A stretch of DNA of 21,598 nt, from contig JABEUP010000004.1 in NCBI GenBank assembly GCA_013044365.1, forward strand, positions 1 through 21,598, written 5' to 3'. This DNA comes from Acidimicrobiaceae bacterium. Lineage in GTDB: Bacteria > Actinomycetota > Acidimicrobiia > Acidimicrobiales > Acidimicrobiaceae. The notes below the pieces were generated by a model, which had not been told where the DNA came from, searched no databases, and saw only the letters and a list, made by a program, of their open reading frames with translations. Positions 7,740 through 14,939 of the stretch are shown piece by piece. Position numbers and translations under genes: made by a program. Numbering within the stretch: the stretch's first letter is position 1; each line of letters begins with the position of its first letter.

Positions 7740-8696
7740 GTGGCAACTATTGAAGTTAACGATTTATATATAGCCTATGGTGAGAAAATTGCAGTTGGTG
7801 GAGTATCATTTCAGGCAAACTCCGGGGAGGTGACGACCATCCTCGGACCCAATGGAGCCGGGAAAACCTCGACGGTTGAGTCCGTCGAGGGCTATAAAAA
7901 ACCATCGAGAGGCTCGGTCAATGTTCTCGGCTTCGATCCCTATAGAGATCTTCCGAAACTGACTTCGTCCATTGGAGTCATGCTCCAAAATGGGGGGATC
8001 TACCCAAGAATGACTCCGCTGCAGGCACTCCACCTCTTCCACGGGTACTACAAGAATCCACTCAGAATCGATTATCTGATTGAGCTGACCAACCTTCAAG
8101 GGACGTTGAAGACCCCATTCAGAAGATTGTCCGGGGGCGAGAAGCAACGGCTTTCGCTGGCTCTGGCAATAATCGGAAGTCCAAAAGTGGTTTTTCTAGA
8201 CGAGCCGACCGCCGGAATTGACCCTGAAGGCCGTCTTGCCGTTCGCGAGGTGATCAGAAACTTGAAATCTCAAGGTTGTTGTGTCCTGCTTACGACGCAT
8301 GAACTCGACGAGGCACAACGTCTGTCGGATCGGATACTCATCTTGGACAACGGAAAAATCGTTGCAGACGGCAGCCTTGATGATCTCATGAGCGCGTCAC
8401 GTGGGGACAATATACGCTTTAGCGCACCTAGTGGTATAAACCTATCTGAATTGTCACGGGCGCTTGACGCCATCGTCAGCGAGGAAAGGGCGGGCGAATA
8501 CCTCGTTTCCACTCCAGCCACACCCGACCTGGTCGCAAGATTAACCTCATTCCTCGCAGGTAAGAACATCATTGTCGGTGACATAAGAGCCGGGAGATCT
8601 TCACTCGAAGACGTGTTTTTCGCATTGACGGGCAAGCCGATAGAATCAGAGTCACAACCCACCTCCTTCGGCCGCAAATCCAGGAGATCCCGATGA
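7740..8696 (+). CDS. ABC transporter ATP-binding protein (ABC-2/DrrA-CcmA type)
   Basis: 318 aa from GTG 7740, with no Shine-Dalgarno and perhaps leaderless. A complete nucleotide-binding domain is visible: Walker A GPNGAGKT (36-43), Q loop near Gln83, signature LSGGE (130-134), Walker B VVFLDEP with catalytic Glu155, and the switch His187 in LTTHELDEA. A C-terminal extension of about 100 residues, with SLEDVFFALTGK near its end, is typical of DrrA-type exporter ATPases. It overlaps the permease gene by 4 nt (ATGA), so the two form one exporter. An ABC pair directly before a CtaA-type gene is, as I recall, conserved in actinobacteria (the mycobacterial Rv1458c-Rv1456c neighbourhood), which suggests a role related to cytochrome oxidase or heme assembly rather than drug export; the substrate is not known from sequence. 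Confidence 0.9.
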   Translation: MATIEVNDLYIAYGEKIAVGGVSFQANSGEVTTILGPNGAGKTSTVESVEGYKKPSRGSVNVLGFDPYRDLPKLTSSIGVMLQNGGIYPRMTPLQALHLFHGYYKNPLRIDYLIELTNLQGTLKTPFRRLSGGEKQRLSLALAIIGSPKVVFLDEPTAGIDPEGRLAVREVIRNLKSQGCCVLLTTHELDEAQRLSDRILILDNGKIVADGSLDDLMSASRGDNIRFSAPSGINLSELSRALDAIVSEERAGEYLVSTPATPDLVARLTSFLAGKNIIVGDIRAGRSSLEDVFFALTGKPIESESQPTSFGRKSRRSR

Positions 8697-9424
8697 AACC
8701 ATATCTGGCTCAAGCCAGAGCTGAAATCAGGCTGGCTCTCACTCAAGGTGAGTCGCTCCTGGTAACAATCGGAATTCCCGTCATCGTACTCGTTGGGCTC
8801 TCCCTCACCAAGGCGCTTCCTCTACCCAAGACCGCCCATTCGGCGACTGATTTTCTTGTTCCCGGCACTATGACCCTGGCAATCATGGCCACTGGCATGG
8901 TGTCGACCTCGATAGCCACCGGGGTTGAGCGCTCTTACGGCGTACTGAAGAGATTAGGAACGACCCCCTTAGGCCGATCTGCGCTTCTTTTGGCCAAGAT
9001 AACATCGATACTTGTTGTCGAGATGATCCAGTTGGCGGTTCTTGCGATCATCGGCGTCCTTCTCGGGTGGCATCCTGTTGGAAACTACCTATACTTCATT
9101 GTCGCCGTGATTTTAGCCACCTCCGGCTTTTCAGGAATCGGGTTGCTCATGGCGGGAACGATGAAATCAGAAGTGATCATCGGAGCTGCTAATGGCATAT
9201 ATTTAGTCCTCCTATTCATAGGGGGGATAATCATGCCCATATCCGCATTGCCCAGCGCACTTGAAACCTTCGCTCGGCTGCTGCCAGCTGCTGCACTTTC
9301 TGAGGCCTTGTATCAATCAGTTGGAGTTGGAGGCAATATCCCAGTTTGGGTTTGGCTCAATTTGGTTATCTGGGCTATTGCCGCCCCCGTCATTGCATCA
9401 AAAACCTTCAAATGGGATCAGTAA
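8693..9424 (+). CDS. ABC-2 type transporter permease
   Basis: 243 aa from ATG 8693, with AGGAG at 8682-8686 inside the upstream gene (spacing 6) and a 4-nt overlap. About six hydrophobic segments are visible, with the usual ABC-2 family layout: a first helix near residues 20-40, TMTLAIMATGMVSTS near 60-75, the conserved ERSYGVLKRLGTTPLG stretch before the third helix, then helices ending around residue 235. It forms the membrane part of the exporter energised by the preceding ATPase. The protein is somewhat shorter than many ABC-2 permeases but appears complete. The substrate is unknown; the downstream heme A synthase suggests a link to respiratory oxidase assembly, which is inference from context. 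Confidence 0.85.
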   Translation: MKPYLAQARAEIRLALTQGESLLVTIGIPVIVLVGLSLTKALPLPKTAHSATDFLVPGTMTLAIMATGMVSTSIATGVERSYGVLKRLGTTPLGRSALLLAKITSILVVEMIQLAVLAIIGVLLGWHPVGNYLYFIVAVILATSGFSGIGLLMAGTMKSEVIIGAANGIYLVLLFIGGIIMPISALPSALETFARLLPAAALSEALYQSVGVGGNIPVWVWLNLVIWAIAAPVIASKTFKWDQ

Positions 9425-9455
9425 GTCTGCCCAGAGATAAACAGTCGACGTCGTC

Positions 9456-9461
9456 TATCAT
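9456..9461 (+). promoter_or_regulatory. Candidate -10 for a leaderless ctaA transcript
   Basis: TATCAT ends 7 nt before the GTG start at 9469, the spacing expected when transcription starts at the start codon. There is no Shine-Dalgarno before that GTG. No good -35 is seen, so this is tentative. Confidence 0.3.
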
Positions 9462-9468
9462 GTAGTCG

Positions 9469-10419
9469 GTGTCATTACTCCAAACGCAAAAACTTAGTAT
9501 TTCGCCATCCGCGTTTCGAAAGCTTGCCTTATTTGCCCTTATAGGCCTATCGGTGATTATCGTTACCGGCGGAGCCGTCAGGCTTACCGGCTCTGGGCTT
9601 GGCTGTCCGGACTGGCCGACTTGCCAAGGTCAGCAGTTTGTCGCACAGGTATCATTCCACCCAATGGTAGAATTCGTCAATCGCGTCATCACTATCTTGA
9701 TGACCGTGGCTGTGATGCTTGCTGTCGCAGCCGCATTTCTTCGCAAACCGTTCAGAAAAGATCTGGCATGGCTTTCATTCGGAATGATTCTTGGTCTTAT
9801 CGCCCAAATCATTTTGGGTGGGATCACGGTTCTCGAAAAGCTGGCACCACCATTCGTTATGGCCCATTTCTTGCTCTCCCTGGCAATTGTCCTCGATTCG
9901 ATGGTGCTCTACAAACGGGCAGTCACCTCGGATAGGAAAGCTGTGCCGATGGTCTCGGCAGAGACGATTTGGTTGGGCAGGCTGATGATTGCAAACTTGG
10001 TGATAGTGCTTATGGTTGGCACCGCGGTAACCGGAAGTGGACCGCACTCAGGTAGCACGATATCTCCGCGCCTTCCGTTTCCATTAAGAGCTGTCGCCCA
10101 GCTTCACTCCGATACAGTGCTGGTCCTGGTGGGGTTGACATTGGCTTCACTGTTCCTGCTGGCCGCCACCAAGGCTCCTAATGAAGTCCAGCAAAGGGGG
10201 AGAACCCTGCTTTGGGTGATGGCCAGCCAGGCATCGTTGGGATACATACAATACTTCACCAAACTACCGGTCCTTCTAGTGGGATTCCATATCGCAGGTG
10301 CGACACTAGTCTGGATATTGATGATCTGGCACTATCTCGGTTTCTTTTCAAGACCGGGGGAAGGTACGCCATCGCCCTTTGAGGGCAACGGAATAAAGTC
10401 AAATCTGGCCAATGCCTAA
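9469..10419 (+). CDS. ctaA: Heme A synthase (COX15/CtaA family)
   Basis: 316 aa from GTG 9469. This membrane enzyme oxidises the C8 methyl of heme O to give heme A for aa3-type cytochrome c oxidase. About eight transmembrane helices are visible in two four-helix halves. Diagnostic motifs are GSGLGCPDWPTCQG (about 41-54) in the first extracytoplasmic loop, MVEFVNR (about 65-71), the heme-ligand region MAHFLLSLAIVLD, VTGSGPHSG, QLHSDTVLVL and GFHIAGATLVW. The first half has Asn (EFVNR) where many proteobacterial and bacillar CtaA proteins have the first His ligand; as I recall this is common in actinobacterial members. The two cysteines in the GCPDWPTC loop match the loop disulfide of Bacillus CtaA. 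The gene implies an aerobic respiratory chain with heme A. The oxidase genes are not in the window. Confidence 0.92.
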   Translation: MSLLQTQKLSISPSAFRKLALFALIGLSVIIVTGGAVRLTGSGLGCPDWPTCQGQQFVAQVSFHPMVEFVNRVITILMTVAVMLAVAAAFLRKPFRKDLAWLSFGMILGLIAQIILGGITVLEKLAPPFVMAHFLLSLAIVLDSMVLYKRAVTSDRKAVPMVSAETIWLGRLMIANLVIVLMVGTAVTGSGPHSGSTISPRLPFPLRAVAQLHSDTVLVLVGLTLASLFLLAATKAPNEVQQRGRTLLWVMASQASLGYIQYFTKLPVLLVGFHIAGATLVWILMIWHYLGFFSRPGEGTPSPFEGNGIKSNLANA

Positions 10420-10434
10420 TTTAGGATTACAAAA

Positions 10435-10734
10435 ATGACAGGCAGGCTGCAAACCACTCCTGTAATCGAAAAGATCGATCTTCCGTCTAGCATTTTTGAG
10501 GATGATCGGCCCTGGAAGGTTATTGTCTGGAACGATCCCATCAATCTGATGACCTATGTAACGTGGGTACTGATAAGGCTGTTTGGCTATTCACAGGAAA
10601 AAGCCCATGCCCTAATGATGCAGGTTCACACTAACGGTAAGGCCGTAGTTGCTTCGGGGGATAGGGAAAAAGTTGAACTGGATGCATACCGGTTGCACGA
10701 ATATGGCCTGTGGGCCACAATAGAACAGGACTGA
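10435..10734 (+). CDS. clpS: ATP-dependent Clp protease adaptor ClpS
   Basis: 99 aa from ATG 10435, 15 nt after ctaA. ClpS binds proteins with N-degron residues and hands them to ClpA/ClpC-ClpP. The core is complete: WKVIVWNDPINLMTYV carries the Asn-Asp of the substrate pocket, QEKAHALMMQVHTNGKAVV carries the pocket His, and a last strand reads AYRLHEYGLWATIE. Length is usual for actinobacterial members with a short disordered N-terminus. The stop is 2 nt before the DUF2017 start, a pairing that is widely conserved in actinobacteria, which supports both calls. Confidence 0.95.
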   Translation: MTGRLQTTPVIEKIDLPSSIFEDDRPWKVIVWNDPINLMTYVTWVLIRLFGYSQEKAHALMMQVHTNGKAVVASGDREKVELDAYRLHEYGLWATIEQD

Positions 10735-10736
10735 AA

Positions 10737-11192
10737 ATGTCCACACGAGAGATCAAAAAAATTCAAGAGAACAAATTTAAGGTCGATCTTCACCCCCAGG
10801 TACGTCAGATTCTTGGGGATCTCAAAGAACTGACCTTGTCCCACATTGAGGATAACTCTCCGACAGCACAACGAATCTTTCCCGTCGCATACCGGAATTC
10901 TCCTGAAATGGAGATGGACTATCAAAACCTGACCAGGGAACCTCTCACCAACCATCACCGAGATAGCCTTGCGGTATTCGAAAAAAGTTTGTCCAAGCCG
11001 GAACTAACCGAAGACGAAGTACTTGCATGGATGTGTGCGCTAAATGACATGCGGCTGATTCTCGGGACTGCCCTTGATATTAGCGAGGAACATGCCACTC
11101 CGGAAGAGAACGAACCTAATTATGAAGGCTACGTGGTTTATGATTTGCTTACATATCTGCAGGGAGTTTTGATTGAAGAGATCCAGCGCTGA
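10737..11192 (+). CDS. DUF2017-family protein, ClpS neighbour
   Basis: 151 aa from ATG 10737, chosen because it follows the clpS stop by 2 nt; the frame also runs back into clpS to 10710. The protein is soluble and helical, with an N-terminal basic segment, a charged middle and the conserved-looking WMCALNDMRLILGTALDI near residues 98-115, ending in an acidic loop and YDLLTYLQGVLIEEI. Gene order and this Trp...LNDxRL.LG signature fit the DUF2017 family, which almost always accompanies clpS in actinobacteria. No catalytic residues are recognisable and its biochemical role is not known to me; by association it may affect ClpS/ClpCP proteolysis. Confidence 0.78.
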   Translation: MSTREIKKIQENKFKVDLHPQVRQILGDLKELTLSHIEDNSPTAQRIFPVAYRNSPEMEMDYQNLTREPLTNHHRDSLAVFEKSLSKPELTEDEVLAWMCALNDMRLILGTALDISEEHATPEENEPNYEGYVVYDLLTYLQGVLIEEIQR

Positions 11193-11284
11193 TTTCTAGA
11201 TGCTAAAGATGCTTTCAGGCGTTTCCGTTTCCCGAATCCTCTCGACTTGGGACACGCAGAATGAGAGCAGTACCGAACCAGTTG

Positions 11285-11290
11285 TATAAT
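11285..11290 (+). promoter_or_regulatory. Consensus -10 TATAAT upstream of first Gfo/Idh gene
   Basis: A perfect TATAAT lies 20 nt before GTG 11311. A matching -35 is not clear at 16-18 nt upstream. The site is followed by AAGGA (11302-11306), a ribosome binding site better spaced for ATG 11317 than for GTG 11311. Confidence 0.45.
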
Positions 11291-11310
11291 TTACCGAGAT
11301 TAAGGACATT

Positions 11311-13008
11311 GTGCCCATGAGCCCAGTTTCGAACAGAGTCTTGGCTATCGGATTCAAAACACACAAAAACACTGCAAAAATGATCCGAACCACGTTTTCC
11401 GGCTCCGCGGATATCCGCTTCGTGTTTCAGCCGCTTGAGTTGGGTGAGATCTGCGCATGCGAGGCAATAATTCTCGGAGAAGACTTCAGTTTCGATTCCG
11501 AAAGCGACTTTGAAGTCATAAGGCAGGCTGTACAAAAAGGTACTAATCTGATAATCCTCGGTATTCCAGAGGCAGGTCTTACCCACAATTGGCAAGAGCT
11601 CGCTGGTGCCACTCCTCTCAATAGCAAACCTGAGGGTGAATGGTTCTTGAAAATTCAAGGATCATCTTTGCTGACACAGAGATTGCCTATGGAATTTGCG
11701 GCGGTAGGCACTCTGACCCCGCTTAAGCTACACGACGGCTCCGAACCAATTCTGTCTGCCACAGTTGCCTTCAGTGACCAGATTGCAGCGGCAATTAAGC
11801 GTTTCCCAGATTCGACGATCTGCACAATTGGTTTCCGCCCGACGTCTAGCCACTCCTCCGCACACCTAATGGCCGTCATAAGGAGATCTGCGACCACCGT
11901 AACACGACGCAGTGATTGGAAGGCCTCAGCCCCGCTCGGGGTCGGCATCATAGGTTACGGCGCCGGCGGCGGTATGGGTAATTATCACAGTAGGGCAGTA
12001 TCTGAGGTGGCTGGCCTCGATCTGGTTGCGGTGGCCGATAGCGACCCCCAACGCCGCGCAGCCGCCGAAGCGGAGTTTCCAAATGTTCACACCTACCGCA
12101 CCACAGAGGATCTGGCCCAGGACAGCCGCGTTGGCATAGTGATTATTGCCACCCCCCCGGTAAGTCATACCGGGATTGCGTTGGCGATGCTCGACGCCGG
12201 GAAACATGTGATTGCCGAAAAACCAATGTGCCTGACTTCAAAAGATGCCCAGCAGCTAATCGCCAAGGCCAAGGCTGTGGACCGCATGCTGAGCGTAAAT
12301 CAAAATCGCAGATGGGACCGGGACTTTCGTGCTATCGCCCAGGCAGTGGCTGATGGAAAGATCGGAGAGCTTTTCAATATAGAAACCTTCGTAGGTGGAT
12401 TTGAGCATCCGTGCCGGGCATGGCACTCAGAAGAATCGGTCTCAGGCGGCGCAGTCTTCGATTGGGGATCCCACCATATCGATTGGATAATCCAGCTTTA
12501 CGGGAGCGCACCCGTCAAGGTAAGTGCCACCCAGCACAAGCGCGTTTGGCACGACGTTACCAACGTGGACCAGGTCCGTGTCCACATGATATGGGAAGAT
12601 GGGCGCGAAGCGGAGTTTTTCCAAAGTGACATCGCTGCCATAAGAAAGCCGAAATACTTCATTCAGGGAAGTTTTGGAACTATTATTGGCAACTATCGAC
12701 CTATTATTGAGGAAAAGGTAAGTTTGCCACTCGGTTACCAGGAACACGAGTACCATCACGCAGAGGCCCCGGCCACAATGAAACTCTCTAGGTATGAGAG
12801 TGAATGTGGTCTGATAGAAGAATCACTTCCCTTGGCCAAGCCGCAACAGTTCGCATTTCATAATAACGTCGCAAATCATCTCCTGTTGGGAGAGCCGCTT
12901 GCCGTCAAACCGGAATCTGCGGCAGAGGTAATCGCAGTATTGGAAGCTGCCCAACTCTCAAGTACCACCAACTCGGAATATGTGCCGCTAAGTGAGGTTT
13001 CATGTTAA
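11311..13008 (+). CDS. Gfo/Idh/MocA oxidoreductase with N-terminal extension domain
   Basis: 565 aa, against about 330-390 for the usual family member. Residues from about 207 on are a Gfo/Idh/MocA enzyme: Rossmann motif GIIGYGAGG at about 211, VVADSDPQR strand end, VIIATPPVSH, catalytic-type Lys in AEKPM at about 303, and the C-terminal sheet domain with GGAVFDWGSHHIDW near 375-390. Such enzymes oxidise or reduce sugars and polyols with NAD(P). The first 200 residues form an extra domain with alpha/beta character (a strand, ACEAIILGEDF, a helix with IRQAVQKGTNLIILGIP), which resembles the ThuA/glutamine-amidotransferase-like fold found near sugar dehydrogenases; this is a fold guess. ATG 11317 is an alternative start. 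It overlaps the next Gfo/Idh gene by 7 nt, so both likely act in one sugar pathway. Substrate unknown. Confidence 0.85.
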   Translation: MPMSPVSNRVLAIGFKTHKNTAKMIRTTFSGSADIRFVFQPLELGEICACEAIILGEDFSFDSESDFEVIRQAVQKGTNLIILGIPEAGLTHNWQELAGATPLNSKPEGEWFLKIQGSSLLTQRLPMEFAAVGTLTPLKLHDGSEPILSATVAFSDQIAAAIKRFPDSTICTIGFRPTSSHSSAHLMAVIRRSATTVTRRSDWKASAPLGVGIIGYGAGGGMGNYHSRAVSEVAGLDLVAVADSDPQRRAAAEAEFPNVHTYRTTEDLAQDSRVGIVIIATPPVSHTGIALAMLDAGKHVIAEKPMCLTSKDAQQLIAKAKAVDRMLSVNQNRRWDRDFRAIAQAVADGKIGELFNIETFVGGFEHPCRAWHSEESVSGGAVFDWGSHHIDWIIQLYGSAPVKVSATQHKRVWHDVTNVDQVRVHMIWEDGREAEFFQSDIAAIRKPKYFIQGSFGTIIGNYRPIIEEKVSLPLGYQEHEYHHAEAPATMKLSRYESECGLIEESLPLAKPQQFAFHNNVANHLLLGEPLAVKPESAAEVIAVLEAAQLSSTTNSEYVPLSEVSC

Positions 13009-14012
13009 ATAGCAAACGTAACGCCAGGGGGGCTTCAAGAATTCGAATAGGCGTGATAGGCGCCAGCTCTCATGTGGCCCAAGTGGCAGTTATCCCAGCT
13101 ATTCTAGAATCGCACAAGGCCGAACTTGTGGCTATGGCGTCGAGAAACGACAAGAAATTGGGTTTCAGCCGGGGCGTAGACATTTACAACAACTACGTGG
13201 ACCTAATATGCGCCAAAAATGTTGATGCCGTATATATACCCCTTCCCAATGCGCTCCACGCTGAAGCCGTAAAGTTCGCACTTTCGCACCAGAAGCATGT
13301 CCTGTGTGAAAAACCTCTGGCAATGTCGGGAAAAGAAGCTACCGAACTCACTGAATTGGCGAATTCCACTCAGAGAGTTCTTATGGAAGCGTACATGACT
13401 CATTATCACCCCAGGGATCAAGAACTGATGAAGGTAGTGTCAGCAAGAGACGCGGTCCGAGTCCGAAATATATATGCGGGCTTCACGGGAAACCTTGAAA
13501 GAAAAAATGATTTTCGCTGGAATTCGGAAATGGGCGGCGGCTCACTTCGTGATGTGGGAATCTATCTTATTTCGCCCATACTCCAAGCCGCAGGGGGACT
13601 TCCCCATTCGGTTTACGGGCAAGCCAGTTATTCCTCAACGGGAGTTGACGAGAGTTTTACCGGGCTGTTGACATTCAGGGACGGAATGACTGCGACTATC
13701 TTCTCTTCATTTGTTTCTGGCGAAGGCCAGTACCTCCGTGTCACTTTTGAAAAAGGCAGGATAAGCCTTACCAATGCATTTACCCCGACAATAGATGACA
13801 ATCTTTTTGAAGTAAGTGACCAGACCGGGAAAATGCAAAAATTCAAAACGAAACCAGCAAATAGTTACCTGGAAATGGTCAACCACTTTTGTGACTTGAT
13901 CAATGGCCGTGCCACACCGTTGAGACCGCTTTCAGCATCGGTTATGGTCCAGAGAGTGGTTGACCATTTGCTGCTTTCAGCCACGCACAATCGAATTGAA
14001 TTATTAAACTAG
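13002..14012 (+). CDS. Gfo/Idh/MocA-family oxidoreductase
   Basis: 336 aa from ATG 13002, with GAGG five bases upstream inside the previous gene. The Rossmann domain opens with IRIGVIGASSH (residues 14-24), has VDAVYIPLPNALHAE (74-88) and the catalytic-type Lys104 in CEKPLAMSG. The C-terminal domain includes GGGSLRDVGIYLISP, in the place where many members have a GG..D.G.H motif; here Tyr stands in the usual His region, as in the glucose-fructose oxidoreductase/dihydrodiol dehydrogenase subgroup. It likely works on a sugar or polyol with NAD(P). It is a distant paralogue of the preceding gene, not a recent duplicate: the active-site neighbourhoods differ clearly. Substrate cannot be read from the sequence. 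Confidence 0.88.
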   Translation: MLNSKRNARGASRIRIGVIGASSHVAQVAVIPAILESHKAELVAMASRNDKKLGFSRGVDIYNNYVDLICAKNVDAVYIPLPNALHAEAVKFALSHQKHVLCEKPLAMSGKEATELTELANSTQRVLMEAYMTHYHPRDQELMKVVSARDAVRVRNIYAGFTGNLERKNDFRWNSEMGGGSLRDVGIYLISPILQAAGGLPHSVYGQASYSSTGVDESFTGLLTFRDGMTATIFSSFVSGEGQYLRVTFEKGRISLTNAFTPTIDDNLFEVSDQTGKMQKFKTKPANSYLEMVNHFCDLINGRATPLRPLSASVMVQRVVDHLLLSATHNRIELLN

Positions 14013-14013
14013 G

Positions 14014-14023
14014 TTGCCGGCAA
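14014..14023. promoter_or_regulatory. Palindrome TTGCCGGCAA, possible operator
   Basis: A perfect 10-bp palindrome lies directly after the stop of the second Gfo/Idh gene and 58 bp before the hydrolase start. A nearby weaker inverted repeat CTGAC...GTCAG follows. It could be an operator for the hydrolase operon or part of a transcription end; the short length makes chance occurrence possible. Confidence 0.25.
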
Positions 14024-14081
14024 GTTCTGACCAATCTTCAAGTCAGGAAATACCTGTAGGGTAATTGAGGTTTTAGATACC

Positions 14082-14939
14082 ATGAACACCGCGTCTGTGA
14101 AAGTCAGTGACGATTGCCATCTTGTGGTAGACATACTTGACGGCGACCAAGAAGGCGTCCTACTGGTACATGGTTTAGCCTCAAATGCACGTCTCTGGGA
14201 CGGCGTTGCCGAAGAACTCAACAAATTCGGACACCGAGTTGCCATAGTCGACCAACGGGGTCATGGACGATCCGAAAAAACACAAGCTGGTTACGATTTC
14301 GCCACGCTCTCACATGATCTGGCAAAAGTAGTCAACTATCTCAAAGACAACTCCTGGGATTCAGAGCCCGTCGTTGTTGGACAGTCCTGGGGCGCTTCAG
14401 TGGTGGAATCATTTGCCGCCTTCTACCCGAAACTTGTCAAAGGAGTGGTGGCGGTTGACGGCGGCATAACCGCACTGGCGGAAAAATTCCCCGAATGGGC
14501 AGAGTGCAGTTATATTCTCGCTCCTCCAAACATGCTTGGTATCCCATGGGACCGCTTCGAATCACTGATCCGGTCCAACCATCCAGACTGGTCGGAACAG
14601 GCGGTACAGGGAGTCTTGGCAAATATGGAGAAGCTGCCGGACGGTACATTCAGGCCTTGGCTTAGCCGTGATCGGCATCTGGAAATATTGTGGCATCTTT
14701 GGCAACATAACCCATTTGATGTCTGTTCAAGGTTGCGGGTTCCGATTTTGTTCGTACCCGCTGGCGGAGACCCTGTTCGGGATCGCGAGAAAACGGCCGG
14801 GTTGGAAAGGCTATCCGAGGTAGTGCAGAACTCGAAGATTGTCTGGTTCAATCCAGCCGACCATGACATCCACGCGCAATATCCCAAGCAATTGTCAGAT
14901 CTGTTACATAATGAAATTTCGACGGGGATTTTCTCGTGA
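14082..14939 (+). CDS. Alpha/beta hydrolase
   Basis: 285 aa from ATG 14082 (GAGG at 14067-14070, a rather long spacing). The fold is clear: oxyanion-hole HG at residues 30-31 in LLVHGLASNARLW, DQRGHGRS at 57-64, nucleophile elbow GQSWGA with Ser102, acid Asp230 in AGGDPV, and catalytic His261 in ADHDIHAQYP. The triad is complete, so the enzyme should be active, as an esterase, lactonase or C-C hydrolase; the substrate cannot be told. It overlaps the following S51-like gene by 4 nt (GTGA), which suggests a joint function. The cap region (about 130-200) contains many Trp and Pro residues, typical of binding-pocket lids. No signal peptide, so it is cytoplasmic. Confidence 0.88.
   Translation: MNTASVKVSDDCHLVVDILDGDQEGVLLVHGLASNARLWDGVAEELNKFGHRVAIVDQRGHGRSEKTQAGYDFATLSHDLAKVVNYLKDNSWDSEPVVVGQSWGASVVESFAAFYPKLVKGVVAVDGGITALAEKFPEWAECSYILAPPNMLGIPWDRFESLIRSNHPDWSEQAVQGVLANMEKLPDGTFRPWLSRDRHLEILWHLWQHNPFDVCSRLRVPILFVPAGGDPVRDREKTAGLERLSEVVQNSKIVWFNPADHDIHAQYPKQLSDLLHNEISTGIFS

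Noticed and set aside
7714..7746. Longer serS start at TTG 7746
   Set aside because: It adds 11 residues not typical of SerRS and would overlap the divergent ABC gene; ATG 7713 gives the standard N-terminus.
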